Shown: positions 12,871 to 24,871 of the stretch, piece after piece
Numbering within the stretch: position 1 is the first letter of the stretch
How the letters are laid out: each line of letters begins with the position of its first letter
Program-made: the position numbers and the translations under genes
The notes under the pieces: model-generated
Databases searched by the model: none
Told to the model about the DNA's origin: nothing
The model's input: only the letters and a program-made list of their open reading frames with translations
Source of the DNA: Gadus chalcogrammus
Lineage: Eukaryota > Chordata > Actinopteri > Gadiformes > Gadidae
Direction of reading: 5' to 3'
NCBI RefSeq assembly: GCF_026213295.1
Contig: NC_079422.1
Location: 2,063,573 to 2,127,572 of the forward strand
DNA length: 64,000 nt

Positions 12871-13682
12871 CAAACACACACAAACACACTCTTACAGTGA
12901 AAGTACAACTCCCCTCCCTCAATAAATGCACATAGGTCTACGTTGAGTTAAGAAATCATTTCTAACAATCTAGAGTTAGATTAATCTCTGCTTCCCGGGA
13001 CACATCCAGGGCCTTGCACAGCGGTGTGGAGCCCCAACCCTCCCTGGAGCGTGGGTCTGTAAGAAAGATGACCATCAGGTCTTCATTGATGGTCTAGTCT
13101 GTGTCACCTCCAATGTGTCCAGGCCGATTCAGAAATGTTTATGGAGTTGAATGAGTCACATTTCCATTTTTCTGTGCGATCCATCAAAGGTCTCTAATAT
13201 AGCGCCAGCCAGAGGATTTATAGAAGAAAGTCGAGTGCGTAATTTGCACAGGGTGGTATGAATCAAACAAATGTCCTGCTATAAAGTAGTGCCATTGCCA
13301 GGCACATCATTTATGGTCTTGGATTGTTTTGATACTCATCTATTTGAAATATAATAGAATATAATGCACATGCAGGTACAAAACAACTCTACAATCCAAG
13401 TCTCTTACTCTCACACAAGCAGTTGGGCACACACATTGCACACAGCAAAAAATGCATCTCTCGCTCGCTCTCTCTCTCTCTCTCCGCCTCCCTCCCACTC
13501 CCCTGATCTCATGGTTTATGTTCCCAGGTCCGGAGAGCAGTCCTGCCAGCAGCCCGGCCCCAGTGTGTTCCCAGCAGCAGGTCATCCAGCACAACACCAT
13601 CACCACCTCCACCACGACAGTCGGGGGCAGCGGTGTACACGGAGAGGCTAACCACCGCAGAGACATTCACCCCATCCACTAG
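10109..13682 (+). CDS. creb5: creb5, C-terminal exons (left copy, frameshifted)
   Basis: Four exons match the C-terminal part of CREB5, a nuclear bZIP factor that binds cAMP-response elements as a homodimer or with Jun: 10,109-10,426 (His-rich region), 12,035-12,262 (basic region and start of the zipper), 12,463-12,571 (rest of the zipper) and 13,528-13,682 (C-terminus, stop TAG at 13,680). All have AG/GT borders. The bZIP exons are intact. The His-rich exon is 3 nt shorter than the right copy because of three separate one-base losses (near 10,116, 10,315 and 10,350), which scramble its frame. The N-terminal exons, including the zinc-finger and activation regions, lie outside the window. Confidence 0.9.
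10890..11570 (+). mobile_element. L1/Tx1-like LINE ORF2 C-terminal fragment
   Basis: Inside the creb5 intron. The plus strand encodes a segment with KMDKSLSNLCWHGCGEAGTL followed by HLMWQSPSVKSYW, the C..C..H..W pattern found at the end of L1-type ORF2. It is truncated at the 5' side and has frameshifts. The right copy (52,480-53,210, minus) is open a little further upstream. Confidence 0.7.
11610..11850 (-). mobile_element. Fragment of the same LINE family as 744-2,680
   Basis: This stretch closely matches 2,370-2,640, including the SDHSKI-coding region and the sequence atatgagctgtaggtg, and ends in a TC-rich run. It is flanked by a duplicated segment: 11,895-11,946 repeats 11,335-11,390 (caataggttaaaggacttta). 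Confidence 0.75.
12585..12870. repeat. TC-rich and CA microsatellites in creb5 intron
   Basis: A pyrimidine-rich low-complexity run (about 12,585-12,680) directly follows the donor site of the zipper exon. A (CA)n tract lies at about 12,837-12,870. Confidence 0.7.
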
Positions 13683-14363
13683 AGGCCAAGGAGACTAGCA
13701 GAAGCCTATACCCCCAACCCAGATCTGCAAGGCCCGCCTCTCAGTACAGTTGCACAGTGCCTCATCCTCCATCAGCAACACTTCCTCAAGCCTGCAAGGA
13801 ACTTGTTTATACAGTAGCTATATATTTTATAGAGCCCTCCCTATTAACAAACGTTTTAACTCCTCAATTAATCCCTTTTTATTTTCCTTTGTCTTTTCCA
13901 TGTATTTGTTGTGTGTGGCCGTCCTTTTCCATATTGTATTTGTACAAGCGTAAAGGGGTTGTCCCGGTTAAAACCATGCATCATTAATGTAACCTTTGCG
14001 TGTATGTGTGTGTGTGTGTGTGGGTGTGTTGTACACATACTCTGGTACAAGCTGTGAGGTTGTAGTCATTGGACTATATGAAATCAGGGAAGTTAGCCTG
14101 GGAGAGTATTTCTCTGTCACCTGCCCCTTCCCTATTTTTCTCACTTTTTTTGTTTTATACAACCGATGTGAACAATAAGCCAGTTACTGAGGTGGAGAGA
14201 TGGGTCAGAACATGTGTGTGTGTGCCCTTAGCAACAGTATATAGACTGTGTTTGACGAGTCTCTGATAACGTGCTCAGTGTGTGATCGTACACGTGATGT
14301 TCCTGCCTTTTTAGGAGAAAGAAATTTTACTCAAACTGTTGCCATAATGTTTCTAAGACTAGT

Positions 14364-14394
<31 letters not shown>

Positions 14395-17051
14395 ATAATA
14401 TCTATATATTTAACCCATGGTGGTGTTGAGTGTTATGGAAAACACATCATATTTTGAAAAACAGTATATGGTCACAAGAGCAGAGCAATACGTACCAGTA
14501 TTGATATGTGATATCGTATGTGATGATAATGATTATGAGTGAGTGTTTGAGTGCTTATGTGTGTAGGTGTGTGCGTGCGAGTGTGTGCATGCGTGTGTGC
14601 CCCTTAAGACTAGCGTGGTCTATCCAATCAGGGCTGAGAGGACCCACAGTCAGCTAGAACATAACTTTGATACCAGTTGGAAGCTCAGGGGTTAGGACAG
14701 CCCCCCCCTCCTTAGGACCAAGAGAAGGTTTAATGGACAAATCCTGTTTCCTTCATTAAAGGATCACATGCATTTGCCTTCAATTGCAGATAAAAATAAA
14801 ATGCATTTTAAAGTTCCAGTATGTAACATTCCCGTGTGCTTGTGCTTGTACTCTCTTGTCTACATAATAGGCTTTGGTGGGGATGGAAGACGAAATTAAC
14901 AATTGTAAAGAGTGTGAGTGTGATTAGATGTGTTGCCCGTGTTTTACTGTCTTTGAAGAGGTGCACTTCCTAGCTATACTTTCCAAAATGTCACAAGTTG
15001 CCTAAAATCTGTTTTAGAAATTATTTGTTTGCTTGCTAAAGGCAAGAAAAAATATTTTTTTCCTTTAAGATTACCTCACTTATGTCTCAAATTTCTAATT
15101 CATTTGATATTTATTTTCACAATGTCTTGTGATCAACAATGTTTAGCAATTGTTGACCTTGTCAGGGAAGTTCACTGCATTTGAATTAAAGTTAGGAAAG
15201 AAAAGTAGACACCCATTTCACATTGAATTCTTTCTTTATATAGTCCTCCCATCTCATCATGTTGGTTATAGTAGTGTAGTTCTAATATCCCCTTGCCTTT
15301 GGGCCATGAGATGGCGAACCAGCCTGCCGGCCAGCAGGAGCTTAGGGGTGCAGAAATGCTCTTGCTGATTTCACCGAGATCAGAGAGCTGTCTATGCACT
15401 TTGTCTTCTGCCAAGCCAGAGGTTAGAATAGCCATACGGTCTGAGTAGTTTGCATGTGATCTCCTCCCCCCATCCCCAGCCAGGATTTCACACACCCATG
15501 ACATGTGTGTGGCATGGACGATACATACAAGGATGTCAAGTAGAGGCAGCGTTATTACCTAATTCGGAGCCTTTCACTTCAGAGTTAGATCAGCCTGCCC
15601 TTCAACTTTGAACTCAGCATCCATCAGTCAAAACGGGCCAGCCGCGCGCCGGATAACCCCCCCCCCCCCCCCACATCTCTGTCGTCCAGTATAAAGGAAA
15701 GCTTTTATGCGAACTGGACTGTAGTCAAGTATGTATATTAAACCGGTGTAACCTCAATTTCATATATCTCTTTAAATGTAACATAGCTTTTTGTAGCAAT
15801 CTTATTATGCACTAAAAAAAAGCTTGCCTTATCTTGAGTTTAACTTAGATCCTTACAGCATTCCAACTAACCTCTTGCCATTGGAAATTGTGGCAATGAA
15901 CTCTGAGATGCCTAAAAACTGGAATCATAGGAAGACCATTTTGAGATTCAGACTATCGTTTTTGATGTAGTTGCATCGATGGCTTTCGACCAAGGTTTGT
16001 GTGTAATGATGAAAGGGAGATATGGGGAGACGAAGAGTTAAGTATGAAGAGTGTAAGCGTGAATGTTATTACATATGTCATGCAAGAATAATTCATACAG
16101 TGTTCAATATAAATGTATAATTTTTTTAATCTAAACCCTATACATATTGTATAGAATGTGATTCATTTATTTTATCTTGTACATGTAAGGTAACCTTTCT
16201 TTTTTACGAAAATTGAGAAAATGCGTGCTACGTTTTTTGTAAATAATGTTTGCATAGCACTTGTTATCTACGTTGAGAAGTTCATTTCAGCTCCTAATAT
16301 ATTGTGTGATGAATTTATAAATCCTTTCTTGCCTATATAACTTTGGTACAGTACATTTCCTCTTGTTTTTTTTAACTGTACAGATGTTATGCGTCTTAGT
16401 AGCTACATTATGATATGGAAATAAGCACTTGTTCGGAACAGACATCTCCTTCAATAGAAGAGGATGGCAGGGCAAACCACACCTTTTCTTTTCAATAGAG
16501 CAACTACATGTGTGTTTATACAGTTTAAAAAGCACAGTTTTTGCTCCAGGTTACATGGATGTTTTTGCCAAAATGGTACAAACAATTACCAGTGGTATTC
16601 AATTTACAGAATCAATTCAACCTGCAATATGCCACCATTTTTTTTTTATGTAGTCATAATTTTTGTTCAACATAAAATACATGCAATTTTAATGTAGAGT
16701 ATAAATCCCTTACACCCAAAACAATAGACCCAGGGGAGAGTCATTGTCTAAATGCACTGTGCAAACTAGGATTCCCAGGTCAGATAGTCCTGGTCTAAAT
16801 GCACTTATGAAACAAAGAAAATTGCTGACCTAGAATCCAGAAATGTACAAACTGAAGAACATTAATTATCCAGTGCATCATTGTGGAGCAATTATATTCT
16901 TAATAAATGGGAAATGTTCCACCTTTTAGAATAAGCGTTTTAAAAAATAATGTGCCTGCACAGCCTTGCAAAAATAAGATCAATCAACATGTCAATTAAC
17001 TGTCCGTAGTCAGGCGGCACGGAGTGGAGGCCTTTCAGCATCAACAGCCTC
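13683..17051. other. creb5 3' UTR and convergent creb5-cpvl interval
   Basis: No further coding sequence is seen between the creb5 stop and the cpvl stop region (opposite strand). Poly(A)-signal-like AATAAA motifs on the plus strand occur at 14,795 and 16,902, so the true creb5 3' end is undecided. The interval holds a (TG)n run near 14,000, a (TA)n run at 14,362-14,391, a long poly-C run near 15,660 and otherwise unique sequence. Confidence 0.6.
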
Positions 17052-18689
17052 AGGCCAACCATTGGTGGACAAAAACCTGTCAATCATATCAAAGGATCTT
17101 TCTGGTTGGTCATAAGGCAGAATGTGTCCTCCCCACGAATGATCACCTGTGTGGCAAAATAAGCAACGTTTTTTTAATTGGCAGATTCAGAAATGTAACT
17201 AGCACAAATAACCACCAAATAATTAAAACTATAATTCTAGTCCCATGAGTTCTAATCACGGCCTCTTATGCTCACCTGGTAAAACTCCCCCACTTGTCTA
17301 ACATAGCCGGCCACCTCCCGGTCCCCAGGCTGGAGCCTCCAGTGGAACCGAGGGGCCGTCCTGTACTCTGCGGCCCCCGTCCAGTTGACCGTCGGCAAGA
17401 AAGCGTTGAGTCAGCGGGGCGGCGACTATCACATCCAGCTGACCGTTGTACATCAACACCTGGTAGGAAAACAGTTTGGAATGGAGGTCAAATACAGCAG
17501 TGGTCTCAACGAAATTAATAAGAAAAGTAATCTGTCCATCTGTATTCTCATTTTAAATCGTATTTCAATCGTTTGTGGCGATCCCTTGACCCACTTGGTC
17601 ACTAACGAGAACCAACTCCCGACCTACAGTTTGAAAACAGTCTGTTCTTAATGACTCCCTAATGGGTGAATAATGAACAGGAGCCCCAACCCCTGTAGTT
17701 GTCCATCAGCTCTCCCAGCCAGGGTTTGATGCTCTTCATGACGTCTTGCAGCAGGTGCTTCTCCACCTCAGAGCCATCATGGAAGCTCAGGTTCCCCACG
17801 TGGATGGAGAGCGAACCTTTGGCAGCGTAACAAAGGGGAGAAGTATTCCTGGTCCTCGGGCTCCTGCAGCAGCGACACAATCATCAGAGAGGAGACACTT
17901 ATTAAGAGTGCTGACCCCATGAAAATAAGAGAACATAGATTGGCTTTGGAACACCTGTACCTGACACAACATGTAGTTGAAGTAGTTTGTACAGCCAGTT
18001 ACATTCTGGAAATAGGAGGGGTAGGGCTCCAGGTCACCATTCAGCAAGCTGTCAAACACCTAATGTGGTCATAGAAATAATTTTGGATCAACAAAATGAC
18101 ATTTTTTGACCACGAAAACTTAACCAATGATTCCAGACACAAGGTACTACCTTGAAGGCCTCCAGCCACTTCTGCTGCTGGATGAGCTGAGTGCCTCTGG
18201 AGGTCTGCTCCTCCACGTACTGCTTCTGGAGCTCATCCACCAGCCCTGTCTGGTAGAGGAACTCTGCATAGCCACCCAACATCTGGGAGGGACACATAAA
18301 GAGAGAGAGACTGTCAAGAGAGGAGCAAAGCCCAATCCATCTAAGAAACGTATTTACTGAGTTATTTATAAAATACGCAATCATACTCGTACAGTGTTGT
18401 GCCTGAACGCGTTCATTGAACGATAGTTCATGAACTTGTTCATATTTTGGGCGAACATAAACTGAACGTCTGTATTACTGCCTGATGAACGGAACTCGTT
18501 CATTCTGGTGTCTGTGAACATCACGCTCACTCGGTTAACTTCCTCAATAGGGGGATTATTTGTCAATCAACATGGCGGATGCGCACGCAGAATGATCGGC
18601 AAAAGAAAATTTGTTTGACCGGTTGCCATGGTTATCTCCCTGTAGTTAATTTGCAGTTGCGGTGTTGTCAGCTTATGGTTACATTAAAC

Positions 18690-19640
18690 TGTAATCAGAA
18701 AAAGCTGTTATATGCTATGGACCCTATAGTATCTGTGGTATAAAGGCTGGGACAAATTTCAAAATTATAAATATGTACACTTTGTTGAAAGTATAGACCG
18801 TTGCGATTCCCATTGAACGAATGGCGCGGTGATTATTCTTCAAAACGAGAGCTTGTAAATTGTGAAAATGAATTAAACTGTAATCAGACAAAGCGGTTAT
18901 ATGCTATAGACCCTAGAGTATCTGTGGTATAAAAGGCTGGGACGAATTTAAAATTATAAATATGTACACTTTGTTGAAAGTATAGACCGTCGCGATTCCA
19001 TTGAAACGAATGGCGCGGTGATTATTCTTCAAAACGAGAGCTTGTAAATTGTGGAAAAATGAATTAAATTGTAATCAGACGGAAGGAGGTTATATGCTAT
19101 AGACCCTAGAGCAGGGGTGCCCAACCTTTTTTGACCCAAGATCTACTTTTCAAGTAGCCAACCTCCCGAGATCTACCAGCCTAGTGTCAACATTGCAAAC
19201 CTACCTTCAAGCGGGGGGGGGGGGGGGGGGGGGGGGGGGGGCGTTGTATCGTGAACCTACGGACTTTGGTGGGGGTTTCATTCCGTCTGCGCATGGCATT
19301 TTTCCAACAATAATCAATAATCTTCCTCCCACTCAGGGTGAAAATGGTAGGTCTTAGCTCGTTTCCCCTCAGCCATGCCAACGTTTAGGAGTGCGTAACT
19401 ACTGTTGACGGCTTTAAACTGCTGTTGACAGCGCATGCGCTACCGTGCGTTTATGTCCCGCGCAAATTGTATTTTATTTAAAAAAATATATATATATAAA
19501 AATATATATTCTTCACCCCTCGCGGTCGACTTGGGATCTGTCGGCGGTCTACTGGTAGACCGCGATCGACTGGTTGGGCACCCCTGCCCTATAGTATCTG
19601 TGGTATACAGGCTGGGACGAATTTCGAATTATAAATATGT
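18690..19640. repeat. ~190-bp tandem repeat, third unit interrupted
   Basis: Units start at the gttatatgctatag motif near 18,707, 18,896 and 19,090 and contain gaatggcgcggtgattattc. The third unit is cut by the nested hAT-like element and resumes at 19,587. Confidence 0.8.
19112..19586. mobile_element. Nested hAT-like MITE with poly-G core
   Basis: Terminal inverted repeats are caggggtgcccaacc and ggttgggcacccctg. The 8-bp duplication reads ccctagag (19,104-19,111) and ccctatag (19,587-19,594); in the right arm it is perfect. An internal G run (~19,210-19,241) is far longer than the mirrored C run. It lies inside the larger hAT-like element, so it inserted later. Confidence 0.85.
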
Positions 19641-20636
19641 AAAATCCATAACGTTAGCTCTCTGGCTCGATTAGCGGACTAGAATACCTCCTTGAATCAT
19701 TGCTTGTGGCCGGAAACGGAAAGGGGGGCTGTTTACGTTTGGTTGTAGTCACTTTGCTTGGTTCTCCATCCCAACAGTAGGGCTAGAATCGAGGCGAAAA
19801 TAATACAACCAAACGTGAACATCCCCCTCTTCCGTTCCGGCCAAAGAGCATGAGTCTTCAACAGAAATCAATGGGATTTACAAAATGCGCTAAATTTTTC
19901 TAATAAAACACGATATAAACTGTATTTCGCTACGATACTTGATTCACGATATTTGATACTCTATTTAATCCTAGACAAACCAGAAAGGGGGCTCAATTTT
20001 CAAAATGCCGGAAATAAATAATAGCTCCACAGCAATATATTGAAAAAAAGAACTATGAACTAGTTAATTTTTGGAACTGTGAACTTCAGTTCAGAATTAT
20101 GAATTATGAACGTTGAACTGAACTAGTTCATTTAAAAATGTGTGAACTGAACTTTGAACTAGTTCACGTTCTACGTGAACTTTCCCAACACTGCTCGTAC
20201 AACTGAAGGCTGAGCTTTTCTAAATATGGTGAATGATAAGTATGATCAGCATACCAGCTCCGGATCACAGAGGCCGTCCCGATGGCCATGCCCTTGAGGT
20301 TAATCTTAACCTTGGCAATGGGATTGTGTTTATGGATGTAGTAACTAATGGCTGGAACATACTTCCCGGCATAAGACTGAGAGGGAAAAGACATTAAGAT
20401 GGGTTAAAAGCACAAGGGTTTGTTTCAGTCCTAAACACTGTTTGATTACCGTAGTTGTTCAATGTGGATTGACGTTTTGTTCTTGTTAATCTCTGATATT
20501 TATTATTGGCTTAATATTTTAATCTTACCTCTCCAGTAGCATAGAAAGTCATTAGGCCTGGTACTCGGGAAAGAGCTGAAAGAATTGATGTCAACGCACT
20601 GGACCGAAGAACAGAACAGAATCAACGGTTAGCCGT

Positions 20637-20905
20637 TCCAACATTGGGAACTAGTTAGTGCTAGTGTTACCCATCCAAACATAGGAACTAGTTAGTTGCT
20701 ACCTGTCCAAAGATAAGAACTAGTTGGTGCTAGTGTTACCCGTCCAAACGTAAGAACTAGTTAGTGCTACCCGTCCAATCACAAGAAATAGTTAGTGCTA
20801 GTGTTACCTGTCCAAAAAGAAGAACTAGCCAGTGTTACCCGTCCAAACACATTAACTAGTTCGTGCTAATGTTACCTGTCCAACTTAAGAAATAGTTTGT
20901 GTTAT
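20637..20905. repeat. Tandem repeat in cpvl intron 6
   Basis: At least six degenerate units contain gaactagttagtgctag...gttacccgtccaaacat with variable spacing (about 35-60 bp). The mirror copy is at 43,190-43,450. Confidence 0.8.
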
Positions 20906-21139
20906 TGTTATCTTAGCCTGGAGAACATCCTGATTGTGTGACCTTCTTTTTTGATACACAGATCAGTCCTGGCCTCTAGCCGCCCTCGACAGACAAACTA
21001 CTTCAGCCAATCAGAGACCAAACCCTTGGCTGTGCAAACTGGTTGTTGTTAATAGTTAGCATATTTATATACTTACTGTACTTTTGGCTGTGTTGACTCT
21101 CCTAATGTCACTATTACCGCTCACGGCTTAGATTTGACC

Positions 21140-21345
21140 TCTTCAATGACGACGTATAGTCCCTCATTGGCCCCCATTACATCATTAACTATGACGTAGA
21201 CCCTCATTGGCTCCCATTACATCATTAACTACGACGTAGACCCTCATTGGCACCCATTACATCGTTAGCTACAACAGTCCCTCATTGGCTCCTAGTACAT
21301 CATTAACTACGACAGTCCTTCATTTGCTCCCATTACCATCGGGAC
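21140..21345. repeat. ~48-bp tandem repeat in cpvl intron 5
   Basis: Four to five units contain tccctcattggctcccattacatcattaactacgacg-type sequence. The mirror copy is at 42,705-42,930 and differs slightly between units. Confidence 0.8.
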
Positions 21346-21447
21346 TTCAGCAAATCAATGTGGGCAGCTAGAGGGCCAGACTGAAACGTGAGACCAAAAC
21401 AGAATGTGAGGTCACATGATCAGAATGGTCTCCAGTGCAATGTGTGT

Positions 21448-21495
21448 ATTAACCAATGTAAGTCGCTTTGGATAAAAGCGTCTGCTAAATGCCCT
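21448..21495. repeat. SINE/LINE tail-like motif
   Basis: The segment gtaagtcgctttggataaaa followed by gcgtctgctaaatg is the conserved tail shared by many fish SINEs and L2-related LINEs (from memory of fish repeats). It sits just downstream of exon 5 of cpvl (minus strand). Confidence 0.6.
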
Positions 21496-21997
21496 ACTTG
21501 TAATTGTTACCTGTACAGATCTCTGCCAACATCATCTTGGTTCTGCGCAAACCCTTTGTCGTCATCAGTAAAACTGAACCCTGTTCCAACCTGATCCAAA
21601 AGCAATTCATTCTCAATAACCTCATATTGTATACCAAAAGAGAAGGTTGAATACATACCATACAAAATAGTAAATAAACGCTATGCATGGAATAGACCTA
21701 CTTGATAAAAGGCTTTCTATAAAGCCATTAGAAGCCACACTTACTGGATTATCAATGTAAACAACAGAGTATCTGGAGGTCCATGGATAATCACGGAAAC
21801 TCGCTGAGAACAAAGAATAGATTACACTTCTGGAACAGGAAACAATTCATGAAGTGTGAACAGTAACTAAACCCTATCCTTACCAGTCATATTCTTGTTC
21901 ACTAGGTAGGGTCCATGTTCTACGAAGAGCCCAAACATGGAGGTGCCGCCTGGGCCGCCCTGCAGCCACAGCAGCACAGGGCCGTCTCGGGCCGCTC

Positions 21998-24363
21998 CTG
22001 GGGTACAGATCAGAATTAGGATCCATCACCACCTGGTGGTCACTCTGTATTGTGGGAAAGCCCAATGAACCAAAAGACATTTCAACATTGAACTCTATAA
22101 ACAACAGAGGAGGGGCCTCTTGAGACCATCCAGATACTCTCGCTCTCGTTTTACAAATGAATATCAATCTCCACAGGAAACCAGAATTTGAACTTGTGAA
22201 ATCTGGATGGTCTCACAAGGCCAACAAAGCGCGGACACAATAGCCAATAAAGGAACAATTTGGAAAGTGCATTCTTTATCTTCAATTTCACAAAAGATTG
22301 AATCCATCAAAAACGAAAAAATGAATATTATCCTACAACAAGAATTATCAAATTACAAATAAATAAATTAGGATAGACGAATTAATGAAGCCTATATGAA
22401 TGAAGGCTTACACTTTTTTAAAGTGCACAAGAAATTGAGTTTGGGATAAAATTATCAAGCCATCTGCAAGAAAGCACAGCAATACACCTGACGGTCACAT
22501 TTACAAATGTGTTGACCAACTGCAATAGTTCTGAAACTAAACCTACTACTAATCACTCATGAAGAAATGGTACATTTAAAAGAATAAATATCAATGATCT
22601 TGAAGTCCGCCAAATTCATCCTTGATAAAGCAATGCTCATAACATACAATCTATAGTGACTGAGTGATGAAAGAAGAAAACAGTTACTATTTCATAGTAG
22701 ATGTTTTCTTACTAACTTTAAACCATACATAGCATCAAACATCACTTTAACATCACAGCATGAAAAATACAACATATGCCATTAATCAATGTGTGGAAGG
22801 GTAAGCCCAACATGTGACCCAACACTCCCTACGAATTAAAACAGTAAGGTGGATTGCATTATTGGGTGTCAAGCAGCGATTGCTGCGAGACAACCTATTA
22901 TTATGCTGCCATGGGAGTCTATGGCAGCCCATAGAACGCCTTGGTCAAAAGTTGTGAAATTTTGCACACTGATTCAGGACAGTTATATGATCCCATTAAC
23001 AAATTTGGGGTCGCTAGCTCATGAGCTCTAGCGCCACCAACAGGTCAAAGTTGGACATGCATTCATGTTTATACTTTTGACCCATTCATCCAATAACCAC
23101 AAACAAGGTATCATTTTTCTAATTCAAAACCGTTCGGGCCGTGACAGCCAATCAAACTTGACGGCGAAGTAAGCCGGTTCTTCAGCAACTCTTTAAAGGG
23201 ACACTATGTAATATTTTAAGTAATTTATTACCTCAAATCAACGTATTCATTCATAAATAAGTCCTCATTGGTTGTAAAATTATCTCTGCCACAAAATCTC
23301 ACTTATCCTCCTGCGCGAAAGGGACACCCAAACAATTTGACGACCTTTGACCTCAGGGAGACGTCAAACAACGATGACTTTACTTTGCCATTCCGCCTAC
23401 TTACAATATAAACTGCAATTCTTACTGGATTAGATTGCTTCATGAACAACCTCAAGAACGAATGCTTGTTAACATTGTGTCTGTTAGGGATATTGCTCCT
23501 AATACACCCCTAATGTATTCGTGTCATTTGTTCTGTCAGGCAGACGATAATGCGCCCTAACCACTGAGGTAGGGTCCTTTTTCCATTTTGTAAACATTGG
23601 CTTTGCGTTTCCATCTAAAAGGGTGATGCAAATCTTTAGATAGTTTCGCAAAAAAGTAATTCGAATTAGGTGCGTTTCCATCAAGTGGTTGGAGCGGAAT
23701 AGTTGCACATTGATGTCGGCAGGGTTGCTATGGCCGGTCGTTATGCGGAAATCGGAAAGACTGTCAGTCACGTGTTCAAAGTTCGCTACGTCACGCTGAT
23801 TCGCAAAATGTGTTTCCATCTCCCATTTTGCGAATTACTGTTTCGCATTTCTCAAAACCACCTCAAGCGAGCGGATAAACTTTTTTGCGAAATTAGAGGA
23901 TTTTGATTGCGAATTTTTGGTGATTCCATCAACGTTTACTGATTCGATACTTCAAAGTTTGCATTAAATTAGGGGGATGGAAACGCACCTATTGACGCGT
24001 ACTCGAATAATGCTCTAGTTCATTCCACCCGGCTCGTTATTACCGATAACCAAAGGGTCGTCATGTAGCCACCTAGCCTAGCCGATTACGTCTGACAGCA
24101 GAATTGGTTTATAGAGTCCTGCTTGACACCCCACATTGCTGCTCGCGCTATACTTATTGCATGTTATTCTTTACCTGCAGGTTTTGAACAAATGTGCACG
24201 ATCCATGCATTCCCTTATCTCAGCTCGCATATTCATTTCTGTTTTTTGTTCAACATTTGATTTTAGACAAGTTTGCAATTCACCCTCACTTTTTAGGATT
24301 TCAGAGGAACTATATGAGCCAGTACACAGTATTACTTGGAGCTTATGATCTGTTCAATCGAAC
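21998..24363. other. cpvl intron 2 (left), repeat-rich
   Basis: A 2.4-kb intron between exon 2 and exon 3. It contains a segment at about 22,850-23,110 with gctctagcgccaccaacagg that looks like a dispersed fish repeat, a segment at 23,190-23,420 starting tttaaagggacactatgtaa that also looks repetitive, and the MITE at 23,668-23,990. No other coding sequence is recognised. Confidence 0.5.
23668..23990. mobile_element. MITE with aggtgcgtttccatc termini
   Basis: A 323-bp segment bounded by inverted repeats aggtgcgtttccatc and gatggaaacgcacct. A related partial repeat lies just outside (23,607-23,665). No coding capacity. Confidence 0.7.
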
Positions 24364-24871
24364 CTTGGCAGGGGAAGAACCAGAAGTAGAGATTGCTGTT
24401 GTACTTCTGGTGACAGTGAGGTACCCAGCATAACCTCTTCCAGCTTGGCACCCGGGTAAGGGTTCCTACCAGACTCAGTTTTCCTGGTGGAGAACCATTA
24501 TACAGATCAGACTGATGCACATTACAAACCATAGGCTCAGTGCTTCGCATTTTCACACATGCGGACCATTTAAACTTTCGGGGCGATGTCTACTTCCCAG
24601 ACCAGCCGCCGACGCCTCCCGATCACTTTACATGGTTATTTTTTACTTTTACATCGCCTTCACTTGACTGTCAATGTGTAAATGACGTACCTTCATCGAT
24701 AGCACCCTTTTCCAAATAAGGGGTGAGAAACAGAGGTTCACCAGGGTCTGCTCCTTCATGGCTCTTGCTGACACGGAGGTTTTTTCGGCAGAAGAAGCCG
24801 GAGCAGCCCCGAGAATGACATGACTTCAGGACGGCCCACAGCAAAAGAACAACGAGCGTTTCTCTAAGCAT

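Larger units (their letters stand above)
18393..20192. mobile_element. hAT-like element in cpvl intron 7
   Basis: The ends are agtgttg...caacact. They are flanked by actcgtac (18,385-18,392) and gctcgtac (20,193-20,200), an 8-bp duplication with one mismatch, typical of hAT. The terminal regions are packed with gaactagttc-type palindromes. No transposase is seen, so it is non-autonomous. It contains a tandem array, a nested element and a hairpin of about 38-bp arms (19,708-19,850). Confidence 0.7.
17052..24871 (-). pseudogene. cpvl: cpvl, left copy with many frameshifts
   Basis: All twelve coding exons of the right-arm cpvl are present in mirror order with recognisable borders: 24,691-24,871, 24,364-~24,485, 21,884-21,997, 21,745-21,803, 21,511-21,590, 20,529-20,598, 20,255-20,376, 18,151-18,282, 17,961-18,059, 17,693-17,863, 17,276-17,459 and ~17,052-17,146. 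Lesions relative to the right copy include one-base losses in exons 3, 7 and 12, a one-base gain in exon 11, three one-base gains in exon 6 and several indels in exon 2, whose acceptor is also altered. In the last exon a lost T removes the stop codon. Exons 1, 4, 5, 8 and 9 are intact. The lesions look like sequencing indels more than natural decay. Confidence 0.85.

Noticed and set aside
20637..20905. Regularly spaced repeats in cpvl introns considered as a CRISPR array
   Set aside because: Units are degenerate with variable spacing, there are no cas genes, and the genome is eukaryotic. They are minisatellites.
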